From: Ornithinimicrobium sp. F0845
Lineage (GTDB): Bacteria > Actinomycetota > Actinomycetes > Actinomycetales > Dermatophilaceae
DNA: 64,000 nucleotides
Direction: 5' to 3'
Assembly (NCBI RefSeq): GCF_023015765.1
Contig: NZ_JALKAL010000002.1
Coordinates: 1-64,000, forward strand
Both the position numbers and the translations under genes were made by a program. Within the stretch, counting starts at the first letter, position 1, and every line of letters starts with the position of its first letter. The notes below the pieces were generated by a model. It saw only the letters and a list, made by a program, of their open reading frames with translations. It was not told the origin of the DNA and did no database searches. Of this stretch, positions 18,089-26,252 are shown piece by piece.

Positions 18089-19953
18089 CCGAGGTCCAGC
18101 ACCTGAGCCGGCAGCTGCGCGCCGCGGCGGCCGAGTCCCCGGACGCGGTCGCGCTCCGGGAGAAGCGCTACGGGCTCTGGCGGGACATCACCTGGGCTGA
18201 CTACCTGCACAACACCGAGGCCATCGCCTTCGGGCTGGCGGCCCTGGGGGTCGGCGTCGGGGACCGCGTGGCCATCCAGTCCGAGAACCGGCCGGAGTGG
18301 CTGTATGCCGACCTGGCCGCCACCATGCTGCGTGCCGTGAGCGTCGGCTTCTACCCCACCAACCCGGTCGCCGAGATCCGCTACCTGCTCAGCGACTCCG
18401 GCGCCCGCGTCCTCGTCTCCGAGGACCAGGAGCAGGTCGACAAGGCGCTGGAGCTGATCGACGAGGTCGACACCCTCGAGTGGGTCGTCTATGTCGACGG
18501 CCGCGGCCTTGCCGACTACTCCCACGAGCGGCTGCTCTCCATCGACCAGCTCATCGAGAAGGGGCAGGCGCTGCGCGACCAGGACCCGGACGTGCTGACC
18601 CGGATCGACGGGGACCGCACCCCGGAGGACCTCGTCACGGTCATCTACACCTCGGGGACGACCGGCCCGCCGAAGGGGGCCATGCTCAACGCCCGCAACG
18701 TGGACTTCGGTGCCGCGACCTTCGCCCGGGCGCCCGGCATGTTCGGTGACCAGGGCCTGCGGCAGAGCGACGTGCTGGTCTCCTACCTGCCGCTCTCGCA
18801 CGTCGTGGAGCGTGCGATCAGCACGTGGGGCGGGGTGCGCAACCGCAGCCTGGTCCACTTCGCCGAGTCGATCGACACGGTCGTCAGCGACCTGGCGGAG
18901 GTGCAACCCACGGTGCTCTTCGCCGTCCCGCGCATCTGGGAGAAGATCCAGGCGACGGTGTCCATCAAGATGGCCAACGCCTCCTGGGCCAAGCGCCAGG
19001 TCTTCGCCGTCGGCAACGCGCTCGGCACCCGGGCGGCCCGGCAGCAGCTGGCGGACGGACGCCCCAACGTGTTCTCCAGGGTCCTCTTCTTCCTCTCCTG
19101 GGTCCTCGTGCACCGCAAGGTGCGCCGGCACCTGGGCCTGGCCAAGGTGCGCCACGCGCTCTCGGGGGCCGCCCCCATCTCGCCGCAGGTGCTGGAGTTC
19201 TTCCTCAGCATGGGCGTGCTCATCCACGAGGCCTACGGCATGACCGAGAACACGGCCGTCGCGACCTGCAGCTATCCGGGCCGGGTGCGCTTCGGCACGG
19301 TGGGCCAGGCCCAGCCCGACATCGAGCTCGTGCTGGCCGAGGGCACCCACGAGGTGCTGACCCGGCACCCGGGCACCTTCGTGGGCTACTGGGGCAAGCC
19401 TGAGGCGACCGCGGAGGTCGTGGACGCCGACGGCTGGCTGCACACCGGCGACGTCGGCGAGTGGGTGGACGGGGACTACCTCAAGATCGTGGACCGCATC
19501 AAGGACATCATCATCACCGCCGGAGGCAAGAACATCTCCCCCAGCGAGCTCGAGAACGCGATGAAGGCCTCCCCCTACATCCGCGAGGCGGTCGTCATCG
19601 GGGACCAGCGCCCCTACCTCACCGCACTCATCGGGATCGAGTACGACACGGTGGCCGACTGGGCCTCGCGCGAGCGCATCGAGTACACCACCTACAAGGA
19701 CCTCGCCACCCGGCCCGAGACCGTCGACCTGATCTCCGGGGTGATCCGCCAGGTCAACACCCAGGTCGCCAGGGTCGAGTCGGTGCGCAAGTTCCGCATG
19801 CTCCACAAGGAGCTGGACCACGAGGACGGCGAGCTGACCGCGACCCAGAAGCTGAAGCGCACGGCCTTCGCAGCGACCGTCCCCCACCTGGTCGACGACA
19901 TGTACGCCAACGCCACCGAGCACGCCGGCGCCGACCTGGGCAGGAGCGGCTGA
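18085..19953 (+). CDS. Long-chain acyl-CoA synthetase (AMP-forming)
   Basis: A 622-residue member of the adenylate-forming superfamily. The P-loop TVIYTSGTTGPPKG, the A5 motif YGMTENTA, the A7 motif GWLHTGDVGEW and the A8 hinge IVDRIKDIIITAGGKNISP are all intact. The C-terminal insertion and motif spacing fit the long-chain (FadD15/FAA1-like) group. The GTG at 18085 overlaps the livG-like stop and follows GGAGGAG. Its place between the ATPases and permeases of an importer suggests that the imported compound is a carboxylic acid trapped as its CoA thioester. That role is inference. Confidence 0.92.
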   Translation: MTEVQHLSRQLRAAAAESPDAVALREKRYGLWRDITWADYLHNTEAIAFGLAALGVGVGDRVAIQSENRPEWLYADLAATMLRAVSVGFYPTNPVAEIRYLLSDSGARVLVSEDQEQVDKALELIDEVDTLEWVVYVDGRGLADYSHERLLSIDQLIEKGQALRDQDPDVLTRIDGDRTPEDLVTVIYTSGTTGPPKGAMLNARNVDFGAATFARAPGMFGDQGLRQSDVLVSYLPLSHVVERAISTWGGVRNRSLVHFAESIDTVVSDLAEVQPTVLFAVPRIWEKIQATVSIKMANASWAKRQVFAVGNALGTRAARQQLADGRPNVFSRVLFFLSWVLVHRKVRRHLGLAKVRHALSGAAPISPQVLEFFLSMGVLIHEAYGMTENTAVATCSYPGRVRFGTVGQAQPDIELVLAEGTHEVLTRHPGTFVGYWGKPEATAEVVDADGWLHTGDVGEWVDGDYLKIVDRIKDIIITAGGKNISPSELENAMKASPYIREAVVIGDQRPYLTALIGIEYDTVADWASRERIEYTTYKDLATRPETVDLISGVIRQVNTQVARVESVRKFRMLHKELDHEDGELTATQKLKRTAFAATVPHLVDDMYANATEHAGADLGRSG

Positions 19954-20867
19954 TGGGCAACCTGGTCACCGCGGTGCTGGCGGGTCTGGGCGACGGCGCC
20001 GTCTACGCACTCATCGCGGTCAGCTTCGTGATCATCTTCCGGGCGACGGGCGTCCTCAACTTCGCCCAGCCGGGTCTACTCATCCTGGGCACCTTCTTCA
20101 CCTCGGTGCTGGCCGTGGACCAGGGTCTCCCGTTCTGGGTCGCGGTCGCGCTGGCGATGCTGATCGTCGCGGTCATCTCGATGGGGATCGAGCGGGTGGC
20201 CATCCGACCGATGATCGGTCGACCGGTGTTCTCCACCGCGCTGGTCACCGTCGGCCTGTTCATCATGTTGTTGATCCTGGCCTTCCGGCTGTTCGCCGCC
20301 CGCGCCCGCACCATCAACGACCCCTGGCAGCTCGACCAGTGGTGCCTGGTCCAGGGCGAGGGGTCGTGCACCGTCGCCTTCTACCAGCACCACGCGGGCA
20401 AGATCGTCGTCGTGGCCGTGGTCCTGGCGGTGCTCGGGCTCTGGCTCAGCAGGTCCCGCACGGGCCTGGCGATGCGGGCCACCTCCCTCGACCAGGAGGC
20501 CGCCCTGGCGCAGGGCATCAACGTCGGGCGGATGTTCTCGCTGGCCTGGGGCATCGGCGGGGCACTGGCGGCGCTCGCCGGCATCCTCCTGGCCGCCAAC
20601 GGCTCGGTCGTGCAGGCAAACGACGCGCTCTTCGCGCTGGTGGCCCTGCCCGCCCTAATCCTCGGCGGGATCGACTCGCTCCGCGGTGCGCTGGTCGGCG
20701 GGCTGGTGATGGGCATCGTCTCCGCCCTCGCGCGGACCTACCAACCGGTCCACGCCCCCTGGCTCGGCCCCAACTTCGAGAACGTCGCGCCCTACCTGGT
20801 GATGATCCTGGTGCTCCTGATCCGGCCCTACGGCCTGTTCGGCACCAAGGAGGTGCAGCGAGTATGA
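19953..20867 (+). CDS. livH: Branched-chain-type ABC importer permease (LivH-like)
   Basis: A 304-residue inner-membrane permease with about eight hydrophobic helices. It has the LivH features LGDGAVYALIAVSFVIIF at the start, GVLNFAQPGLLILG, and an EAA-like loop (RATSLDQEAALAQGINV). A 35-residue extracytoplasmic segment (about 118-150) with two Cys residues (QWCLVQGEGSC) could form a disulfide. The start overlaps the acyl-CoA synthetase stop (TGATG), and the stop overlaps the next gene (ATGA). Confidence 0.9.
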   Translation: MGNLVTAVLAGLGDGAVYALIAVSFVIIFRATGVLNFAQPGLLILGTFFTSVLAVDQGLPFWVAVALAMLIVAVISMGIERVAIRPMIGRPVFSTALVTVGLFIMLLILAFRLFAARARTINDPWQLDQWCLVQGEGSCTVAFYQHHAGKIVVVAVVLAVLGLWLSRSRTGLAMRATSLDQEAALAQGINVGRMFSLAWGIGGALAALAGILLAANGSVVQANDALFALVALPALILGGIDSLRGALVGGLVMGIVSALARTYQPVHAPWLGPNFENVAPYLVMILVLLIRPYGLFGTKEVQRV

Positions 20868-22135
20868 CGACCAGCACCCCAGAGCGCGAGACCCCCGGCA
20901 CGCCAGAGCGCGAGACGCCCGGCACGCCGGCCCGCGAGACGACCGACTCGGCCACCTCCCGGCTGACGGGCCAGTCCCGGTCGCTGCTGGCCGGTCCGGA
21001 CCGCGGCAGGGTCAATCGCAACGCCCTTCGTGGGCGTCCCCGGCTCTACACCAGCTATGCCGGGGACTCCGCGCTGCTGAACACCCCGGCGAAGCGGTGG
21101 TGGACGCTCGCCGTCATACTCCTCGCCCTGGTCCTGCCGTTCTGGCTCACCCGCGACCTGAGCCACCTGCTCTCGGTGGCGATGGTGATGGCCATCGCGG
21201 GGATCGGGCTCAACCTGCTGACCGGCTACGCCGGGCAGATCTCCCTGGGCCACCCGTTCTTCATGGCCCTCGGCGCCTACACCGGAGCCGTGGTGGCCGG
21301 TGAGCCGGGCTCCATCGTCATCGGCTGGGAGCTCGACCTCGGGATCGCCCTCGTCCTCGCAGCAGTGGTCCCCGGCCTGGTCGGCCTCGTCGTGGCGCCG
21401 CTGGCCACCCGGGTGCGCGGGCTCTACCTCGCCGTGCTCACGCTCGGTCTCCTCATGCTCGGGGAGCAGGTCTTCAAGCAGTGGGCGAGCGTCACGGGTG
21501 GGTCGGGGGTGGGCCGTGCCGGTGCGCTCCCGGTCCTCTTCGGCAACGACCTCGAGCAGACGTATGCCGTGGGGCCGCTGCTCATCGAGCCGCACGTCTC
21601 CCTGTACCTGCTCTGCCTCGTCCTGCTCGTCGCGCTGGCCGTCGCCGCCCGCAACCTGGCCCGCAGCCGCACCGGACGGGCGTTCGCGGCGGTCCGCGAC
21701 CGCGACATCGCCGCGGAGATCATGGGCGTCAACCTGCTGCGGACCAAGACCCTGGCGTTCGTGCTCTCCAGCGCCTACGCCGGCGTCGCGGGCTGCCTCT
21801 ACGCCATCCTGATCGGGCGGGTGGCACCAGAGCAGTGGAACATCCTGTTCGCCATCAACCTCCTGGCGATCGTGGTCATCGGCGGCGTGGCCACGATCAG
21901 CGGCACCCTCATCGGCGCGGCCTTCGTCGTGCTGCTGCCGCGGCTGCTGGAGTGGCTCGCGCCGTGGCTGCCGTTCGTGTCCACCGGCAGCGGTGGCCTG
22001 ATCACGATCTTCCAGCTCGAGTCGATCCTGTTCGGAGCACTCATCGTGCTCTTCCTCATCCTGGAGCCGCGGGGCCTGTTCGGCCTGTGGCACCGGATCC
22101 GCACGTACTTCACAACCTGGCCCTTCAGCTATTGA
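20864..22135 (+). CDS. livM: Branched-chain-type ABC importer permease (LivM-like)
   Basis: A 423-residue permease. The LivM core begins at about residue 85, with NLLTGYAGQISLGHPFFMALGAY and a cytoplasmic EAA loop (AVRDRDIAAEIMGVNLLRTK). The first 75 residues are a polar extension with a repeated PERETPGTP motif encoded by tandem 24-nt repeats. That extension is uncommon and may be disordered. The C-terminus ends in the typical LEPRGLFGLW. The ATG at 20864 overlaps the LivH-like stop. Confidence 0.9.
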   Translation: MTTSTPERETPGTPERETPGTPARETTDSATSRLTGQSRSLLAGPDRGRVNRNALRGRPRLYTSYAGDSALLNTPAKRWWTLAVILLALVLPFWLTRDLSHLLSVAMVMAIAGIGLNLLTGYAGQISLGHPFFMALGAYTGAVVAGEPGSIVIGWELDLGIALVLAAVVPGLVGLVVAPLATRVRGLYLAVLTLGLLMLGEQVFKQWASVTGGSGVGRAGALPVLFGNDLEQTYAVGPLLIEPHVSLYLLCLVLLVALAVAARNLARSRTGRAFAAVRDRDIAAEIMGVNLLRTKTLAFVLSSAYAGVAGCLYAILIGRVAPEQWNILFAINLLAIVVIGGVATISGTLIGAAFVVLLPRLLEWLAPWLPFVSTGSGGLITIFQLESILFGALIVLFLILEPRGLFGLWHRIRTYFTTWPFSY

Positions 22136-22167
22136 TCCGCCCAACCCCGCACAAAGGAGTGCTCAAC

Positions 22168-23577
22168 ATGTCCCAGCGCACCACCCCACGACGGTTGCTC
22201 GCCGCAGTCGCGGCGACCGGCCTGATCCTCAGCGCCTGCACAGCGGTCGAGGAGGACCCCGAAACCACCGAGGAGGAGGCCCCGGCCCCCGAGGAGTCCG
22301 ACGAGACGGACGCCCCCGCGGGCGAGGAGGCCGACGACACCGAGGCCCCGGAGGCCGGCGGCGAGGTCCAGATCGGTGACGGTGTCACCGAGGAGGCCTG
22401 CCCGGAGGCGGTCAACCCCGACAACGGCTGCATCTACCTCGGTGTCCTCTCCGACCTCACCGAGGGTCCCTTCGCGGCGTTGGCGGTGCCGATCACCGAC
22501 GCACAGCGGGCCTACTGGGCCCAGGTCAACGAGGCCGGTGGCATCGCCGGCTTCGACGTGGACATCGACACCTACACCCGCGACACCAAGTACCAGCCGG
22601 CCGAGCACGCCGCGGCCTACCAGCAGATCGAGCCCAACATCCTGGCGATCGCCCAGAGCCTGGGCACGGTCAACACCGAGTCGGTGCTGGACGACATGGA
22701 CGCCAACGACATCGTCGCGGTGCCCGCGTCCTGGTGGTCCGGTTACGCCTTCTCCGCGAACGACCACGGTCTGATCATGGAGACCGGCTACTCCTACTGC
22801 ATCGAGGCGATGGTGGGCCTGGACTGGTTCAGCGAGAACCACGGCGAGGTCTCCTCGGTCGCCGCCGTCGGGTACCCCGGTGACTACGGTGGCGACTCCG
22901 CCGCCGGGGCCCAGCTGTGGGCCGAGGCCAACGGCGTGGACGACGTCACCGTCATCCCGACCGGTCCGAACCAGGTGACCGGTGGGCAGGACGCCGTCGT
23001 GTCCGCCGTCATGGCGGCCGAGCCGGACGTCGTGCTGCTGGCCGTCGGACCGGCCGAGAACGCCGAGATCGTCGGCAAGCTGGCCGGCGGCGGGTTCACC
23101 GGGCGTTTCCTGGGCTCGCTGCCCACCTGGAACCCGGCCCTGCTGGACAGCGCCGCCGCACCGGCCCTGGTCGGCCTCTACAACCACCTCGCGCCGACCG
23201 AGCAGTGGGACGGCACCAGTGCCGGCACCGAGGCGATGAAGGCCTCGCTGAACGGTGAGCTGCCCCCCAACGGCGGTTACATCATCGGTTGGGTCATGAG
23301 CTACCCGATGCACGCCCTGCTGGAGAAGGCCGCCGAGGGTGGCGACCTGACCAGGGCGGGGCTGCGGGCCGCGATGGACGGGCTGGAGGTTGACTTCGAC
23401 GGCATGGCTGAGGCGATCACTTACGGCGGTGAGGGCGCGGACGTGGCGGTCAGCGGTCTGATCGTGGGCACGCCCAACGCCGAGGCTCCGCTCGGCATCG
23501 AGACGAGCAACGAGTTCTTCCACGGGCCGACCTTCGACCAGGTGGACTACGCGCAGGCCTGCTCCGCCAGCAGCTGA
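22168..23577 (+). CDS. ABC importer substrate-binding lipoprotein (peripla_BP_6 type)
   Basis: A 469-residue exported lipoprotein. The lipobox is LILSAC at about residues 18-23. Next comes a 50-residue acidic Glu/Pro/Thr linker, then a two-lobed type I periplasmic-binding fold (from CIYLGVLSDLTEGPFAALAVPITDAQRAYW). The ATG at 22168 follows AAAGGAG. It ends the importer operon and is followed by a long hairpin. The ligand is not predictable, but the adjacent CoA ligase suggests a carboxylate rather than leucine. Confidence 0.9.
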   Translation: MSQRTTPRRLLAAVAATGLILSACTAVEEDPETTEEEAPAPEESDETDAPAGEEADDTEAPEAGGEVQIGDGVTEEACPEAVNPDNGCIYLGVLSDLTEGPFAALAVPITDAQRAYWAQVNEAGGIAGFDVDIDTYTRDTKYQPAEHAAAYQQIEPNILAIAQSLGTVNTESVLDDMDANDIVAVPASWWSGYAFSANDHGLIMETGYSYCIEAMVGLDWFSENHGEVSSVAAVGYPGDYGGDSAAGAQLWAEANGVDDVTVIPTGPNQVTGGQDAVVSAVMAAEPDVVLLAVGPAENAEIVGKLAGGGFTGRFLGSLPTWNPALLDSAAAPALVGLYNHLAPTEQWDGTSAGTEAMKASLNGELPPNGGYIIGWVMSYPMHALLEKAAEGGDLTRAGLRAAMDGLEVDFDGMAEAITYGGEGADVAVSGLIVGTPNAEAPLGIETSNEFFHGPTFDQVDYAQACSASS

Positions 23578-23605
23578 GGCAGCGCACCCCCGTTACCTCG
23601 ACACG

Positions 23606-23642
23606 GGACGCCCGTCACGGTCACCGGCCGTGGCGGGCGTCC
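23606..23642. terminator. Strong hairpin terminator between the importer operon and uppS
   Basis: A 15-bp stem (GGACGCCCGTCACGG with CCGTGGCGGGCGTCC, one G-T wobble) and a 7-nt loop. It lies 28 nt past the binding-protein stop, in the convergent gap before the uppS end at 23717. It could serve both strands. Confidence 0.75.
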
Positions 23643-23716
23643 GCGTGTGACGGTGCGGCCCTGGGTGCGCCGGGTCAGTGACTGGGTGCGCCGGGTGTGC
23701 GGATGTGCCGGGATGG

Positions 23717-24502
23717 TCAGGCTTGGGCGTCGACGGCACCGCCGTAGCGCCGGTCGCGGGAGGCGTAGGTCTCGATGGCCTGCCACAGGTGCCGCCGGTC
23801 GTAGTCGGGCCACAACGTGTCCTGGAAGACCATCTCGGCATAGGCGCTCTGCCAGAGCAGGAAGTTGGAGGTGCGCTGCTCCCCCGAGCTGCGCACGAAC
23901 AGGTCCACGTCGGGCACCTCCGGGTGGTAGAGGTAGCGCCCGATGGTCCGCTCGTCGATCCCCCGCGGGGACAGCCGCCCGTCACGCACGTCCTCCCCGA
24001 TGCGCCGCACCGCGTCGGCGATCTCGGCGCGACCGCCGTAGTTGACGCAGAAGTTCAGCGTGATGACGTCGTTGTCGCGGGTGCGCTCCTGGGCGTGCTG
24101 CAGCTCGGAGATCACCGACTTCCACAACCTGGGTGTGCGGCCCGACCAGACCACCCGCACCCCCCAGCTGTCCAGCTCGTCGCGGCGTCGGTGGATCACG
24201 TCGCGGTTGAAGCCCATCAGGAAGCGCACCTCGTCGGGGCTGCGGCGCCAGTTCTCCGTCGAGAAGGCGTAGGCCGAGATGCACTTCACACCGATCTCTA
24301 TCCCACCGGCGATGACGTCGAGCAGGCTCGCCTCCCCCGCCTCATGCCCCTGCGTCCGCTTCAGACCACGCTGGTTGGCCCACCGGCCGTTGCCGTCCAT
24401 GACCAGCGCCACGTGCCGTGGGACGAGCTCAGGCAGTATGACGGGCGGCCGGGCGCCGCTGGGATGCGGAAAGGGGGCGACGGGCTGGCGACGCCGCGCC
24501 AT
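23717..24502 (-). CDS. uppS: Isoprenyl transferase / (Z)-polyprenyl diphosphate synthase
   Basis: A 261-residue cis-prenyltransferase that makes the polyprenyl diphosphate carrier for cell-wall synthesis. Signature motifs are [17 protein letters not shown] with the catalytic Asp, [17 protein letters not shown], the [12 protein letters not shown] strand, and [19 protein letters not shown] near the C-terminus. The ATG at 24502 overlaps the recO stop (ATGA), so the two are coupled, an order seen in many actinobacteria. Chain length of the product (C50 or other) cannot be read from the sequence. Confidence 0.95.
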   Translation of the reverse strand: MARRRQPVAPFPHPSGARPPVILPELVPRHVALVMDGNGRWANQRGLKRTQGHEAGEASLLDVIAGGIEIGVKCISAYAFSTENWRRSPDEVRFLMGFNRDVIHRRRDELDSWGVRVVWSGRTPRLWKSVISELQHAQERTRDNDVITLNFCVNYGGRAEIADAVRRIGEDVRDGRLSPRGIDERTIGRYLYHPEVPDVDLFVRSSGEQRTSNFLLWQSAYAEMVFQDTLWPDYDRRHLWQAIETYASRDRRYGGAVDAQA

Positions 24503-25230
24503 CAGACCCGCTCCACCAGGCGCAGCGAGCGCACGCCACGCTCCAGGTGCCAGTGCACGTGTGCCGAGGCCAGCTTGCTGGCCTCCATGCGGTGGCGGGG
24601 CTCGCTGCCGTCGGCGACCTCCCAGTCGCCGGTGAGCAGCGCCGCCATCAGCTCCAGGGTCTGTGGCGCCGGCGCGGCGGACCCGGGCGGACGGCATACT
24701 GGACAGACGGCCCCGCCGGTGGCGACGTCGAAGGCCCGGTGCGGGCCCTCCGCGCCGCAGCGGGCACAGTCGTGGAAGCTGGCCGCCCAGCCGGCGATGG
24801 CCATGGCGCGCAGCAGGTAGGAGTCCAGCACCAGCCCCGGCTCGTGCACGCCGCCGGCCAAGGAGCTCAGTGCCCCGGCGAGCAGCACGAACTGCTGGAC
24901 CGCGGGCTCCCCCTCCTCGGTCAGGCGGTCGCAGGTCTCGAGCATCGCGTTGGCCGCCGTCCACGACCCGTAGTCGCGGGCGATCGGCTCGCCGTAGGAG
25001 GCCAGCGACTCGGCCTGGGTGATGGTGTCCAGGTTGCGGCCCTCGTAGCACTGCAGGTCCACCACCATGCCCGGCTCGAGCCGCGCGCCGAACTTGGACT
25101 TGGTGCGGCGCACCCCCTTGGCGACCGCCCGGATCTTGCCGCGCCCGCGACTGAGCAGCGTGACGATGCGATCAGCCTCGCCCAGCTTGTGGGTGCGCAG
25201 GACGATCGCGGCGTCCCGATAGAGCGGCAT
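24502..25230 (-). CDS. recO: DNA repair protein RecO
   Basis: A 242-residue RecO. The N-terminal OB fold begins [20 protein letters not shown], followed by [24 protein letters not shown]. The C-terminal part carries a Cys4 zinc site (CARCGAEGP and CPVCRPP). RecO loads RecA with RecR and anneals single strands. The ATG at 25230 was chosen over longer in-frame openings because the OB fold begins there. It is divergent from the AlkB-like gene, placing two DNA-repair genes back to back. Confidence 0.95.
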   Translation of the reverse strand: MPLYRDAAIVLRTHKLGEADRIVTLLSRGRGKIRAVAKGVRRTKSKFGARLEPGMVVDLQCYEGRNLDTITQAESLASYGEPIARDYGSWTAANAMLETCDRLTEEGEPAVQQFVLLAGALSSLAGGVHEPGLVLDSYLLRAMAIAGWAASFHDCARCGAEGPHRAFDVATGGAVCPVCRPPGSAAPAPQTLELMAALLTGDWEVADGSEPRHRMEASKLASAHVHWHLERGVRSLRLVERV

Positions 25231-25317
25231 GCCCCCAGTCTCCCACCCGCCACCGACGAACACCCCCACCGACCGCGCCGTGTTGCGCGCCACCCCACCG
25301 AGCACGCCGTGTCGCCG

Positions 25318-25389
25318 CGTCTTCGAGCGCCCTGGTGTTCCTCGGGCTGGCTACAGTCGGCCCGAGGAACCGGGAGGCGCCCGAAGACG
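25318..25389. repeat. 72-nt inverted repeat between recO and the AlkB-like gene
   Basis: Outer arms of 14 bp (25318-25331 with 25376-25389, one mismatch) and inner arms of 10 bp (TTCCTCGGGC with GCCCGAGGAA) are separated by a symmetrical 6/6 internal loop. The terminal loop is 12 nt. It sits upstream of both divergent genes, so it is unlikely to be a simple terminator. It could be an RNA leader structure, a protein-binding cruciform or a miniature repeat. Confidence 0.8.
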
Positions 25390-25406
25390 TCGGGCGGGCG
25401 GAAGCC

Positions 25407-25450
25407 TTGCGATAGTGCAACACCTGTTCTACTCTCGAACACATGTCCGT
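25407..25450 (+). promoter_or_regulatory. Promoter of the AlkB-like gene with LexA-like half-site
   Basis: TTGCGA (25407-25412) and TACTCT (25430-25435) are 17 nt apart, giving a start point at or next to the ATG at 25443. TCGAAC-ACAT-GTCCGT (25435-25450) overlaps it and matches one full half and four of six bases of the other half of the actinobacterial LexA box TCGAAC-N4-GTTCGA. Confidence 0.4.
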
Positions 25451-26090
25451 CGCACTCCAAGGTTCCCTCCTCGACCAGATCGACGAGATCGGCCTCCGTA
25501 CGTTGCGGGGCGCCGTCCAGCGCACCGAGCTCAGCGACGGCGCCTGGCTCGACGTCCGACCCGGGTGGGTGACTGGCTCCGACGAGCTCTTCACCCGGTT
25601 GGCGCTCGGCGGCTCGGCCGGGGTCGAGTGGCGCGGCGAACGGCGCGTGATGTGGGAGCAGGAGGTCAACACCCCTCGGCTACTCCGGTTCTATGCCGAG
25701 GACGAGCAGCTGCCGGATCCGGTGCTCACGCGGGCTCGCGAGGACCTCAGCGCCTACTACCGCCCCGAGCTGGGTGAGCCGTTCCGCACCGCCGGGATGT
25801 GTCTCTACCGCGACGGCCGCGACAGCGTCGCCTGGCACGGCGACCGGTTTGGCCGGGGGAGCACGCAGGACACGATGGTCGCGATCGTCTCGATCGGGGC
25901 ACCCCGTGCGCTCCTGCTGCGCCCCAACGGTGGCGGCGCCGGGCGCACGGTCCGGAGGGTGATCGGCCACGGCGACCTGCTCGTGATGGGCGGGTCGTGC
26001 CAGCGCACCTGGGAGCACGCCGTGCCCAAGACAGCCAAGCCTGTCGGCCCGCGGATCAGCATCCAGTTCCGGCCCCGTGGCGTGCGTTGA
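25443..26090 (+). CDS. alkB: AlkB-like Fe(II)/2-oxoglutarate-dependent dioxygenase
   Basis: A 215-residue member of the AlkB family, which removes methyl groups from damaged DNA or RNA bases by oxidation. The iron triad is His-x-Asp in VAWHGDRFGR and the distal His in RTWEHAVPK. The 2-oxoglutarate-binding Arg is in RISIQFRPRG. The ATG at 25443 fits a leaderless transcript from the promoter just upstream. It is divergent from recO and has its own terminator. A DNA-repair role is likely; tRNA modification, as for some AlkB homologues, cannot be excluded. Confidence 0.9.
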   Translation: MSVALQGSLLDQIDEIGLRTLRGAVQRTELSDGAWLDVRPGWVTGSDELFTRLALGGSAGVEWRGERRVMWEQEVNTPRLLRFYAEDEQLPDPVLTRAREDLSAYYRPELGEPFRTAGMCLYRDGRDSVAWHGDRFGRGSTQDTMVAIVSIGAPRALLLRPNGGGAGRTVRRVIGHGDLLVMGGSCQRTWEHAVPKTAKPVGPRISIQFRPRGVR

Positions 26091-26092
26091 GG

Positions 26093-26115
26093 GCACACCA
26101 CCGCGGACGGTGTGC
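26093..26115 (+). terminator. Hairpin after the AlkB-like gene
   Basis: A 7-bp stem (GCACACC with GGTGTGC) and 9-nt loop begin 3 nt past the stop codon. The remaining 137 nt before the dhaM end show nothing I can assign. Confidence 0.45.
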
Positions 26116-26252
26116 GACGGCCATCGAGCCAGCGGGCAGACCGATCGGCCATCAGCCGGGCCTCTCACTACGAGGCAAAATACCGGACGATTCAGACGGC
26201 GCGCGGACTCCGGGCACGCACCGTGGAGGCGCGCGGGCAGATCAGGCGTGCG

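Noticed and set aside
18031-19923. Long open frame antisense to the acyl-CoA synthetase gene (630 codons)
   Set aside because: Its product is a low-complexity mix of Gly, Val, Asp, Leu and Arg caused by GC-rich third positions of the real gene. The opposite strand carries every adenylation motif.
24502-25230. recO as a possibly truncated gene because the zinc-site loop looks Pro-rich
   Set aside because: Length, OB fold and both Cys pairs are complete; the Pro-rich turn after the last Cys pair is a normal variation.
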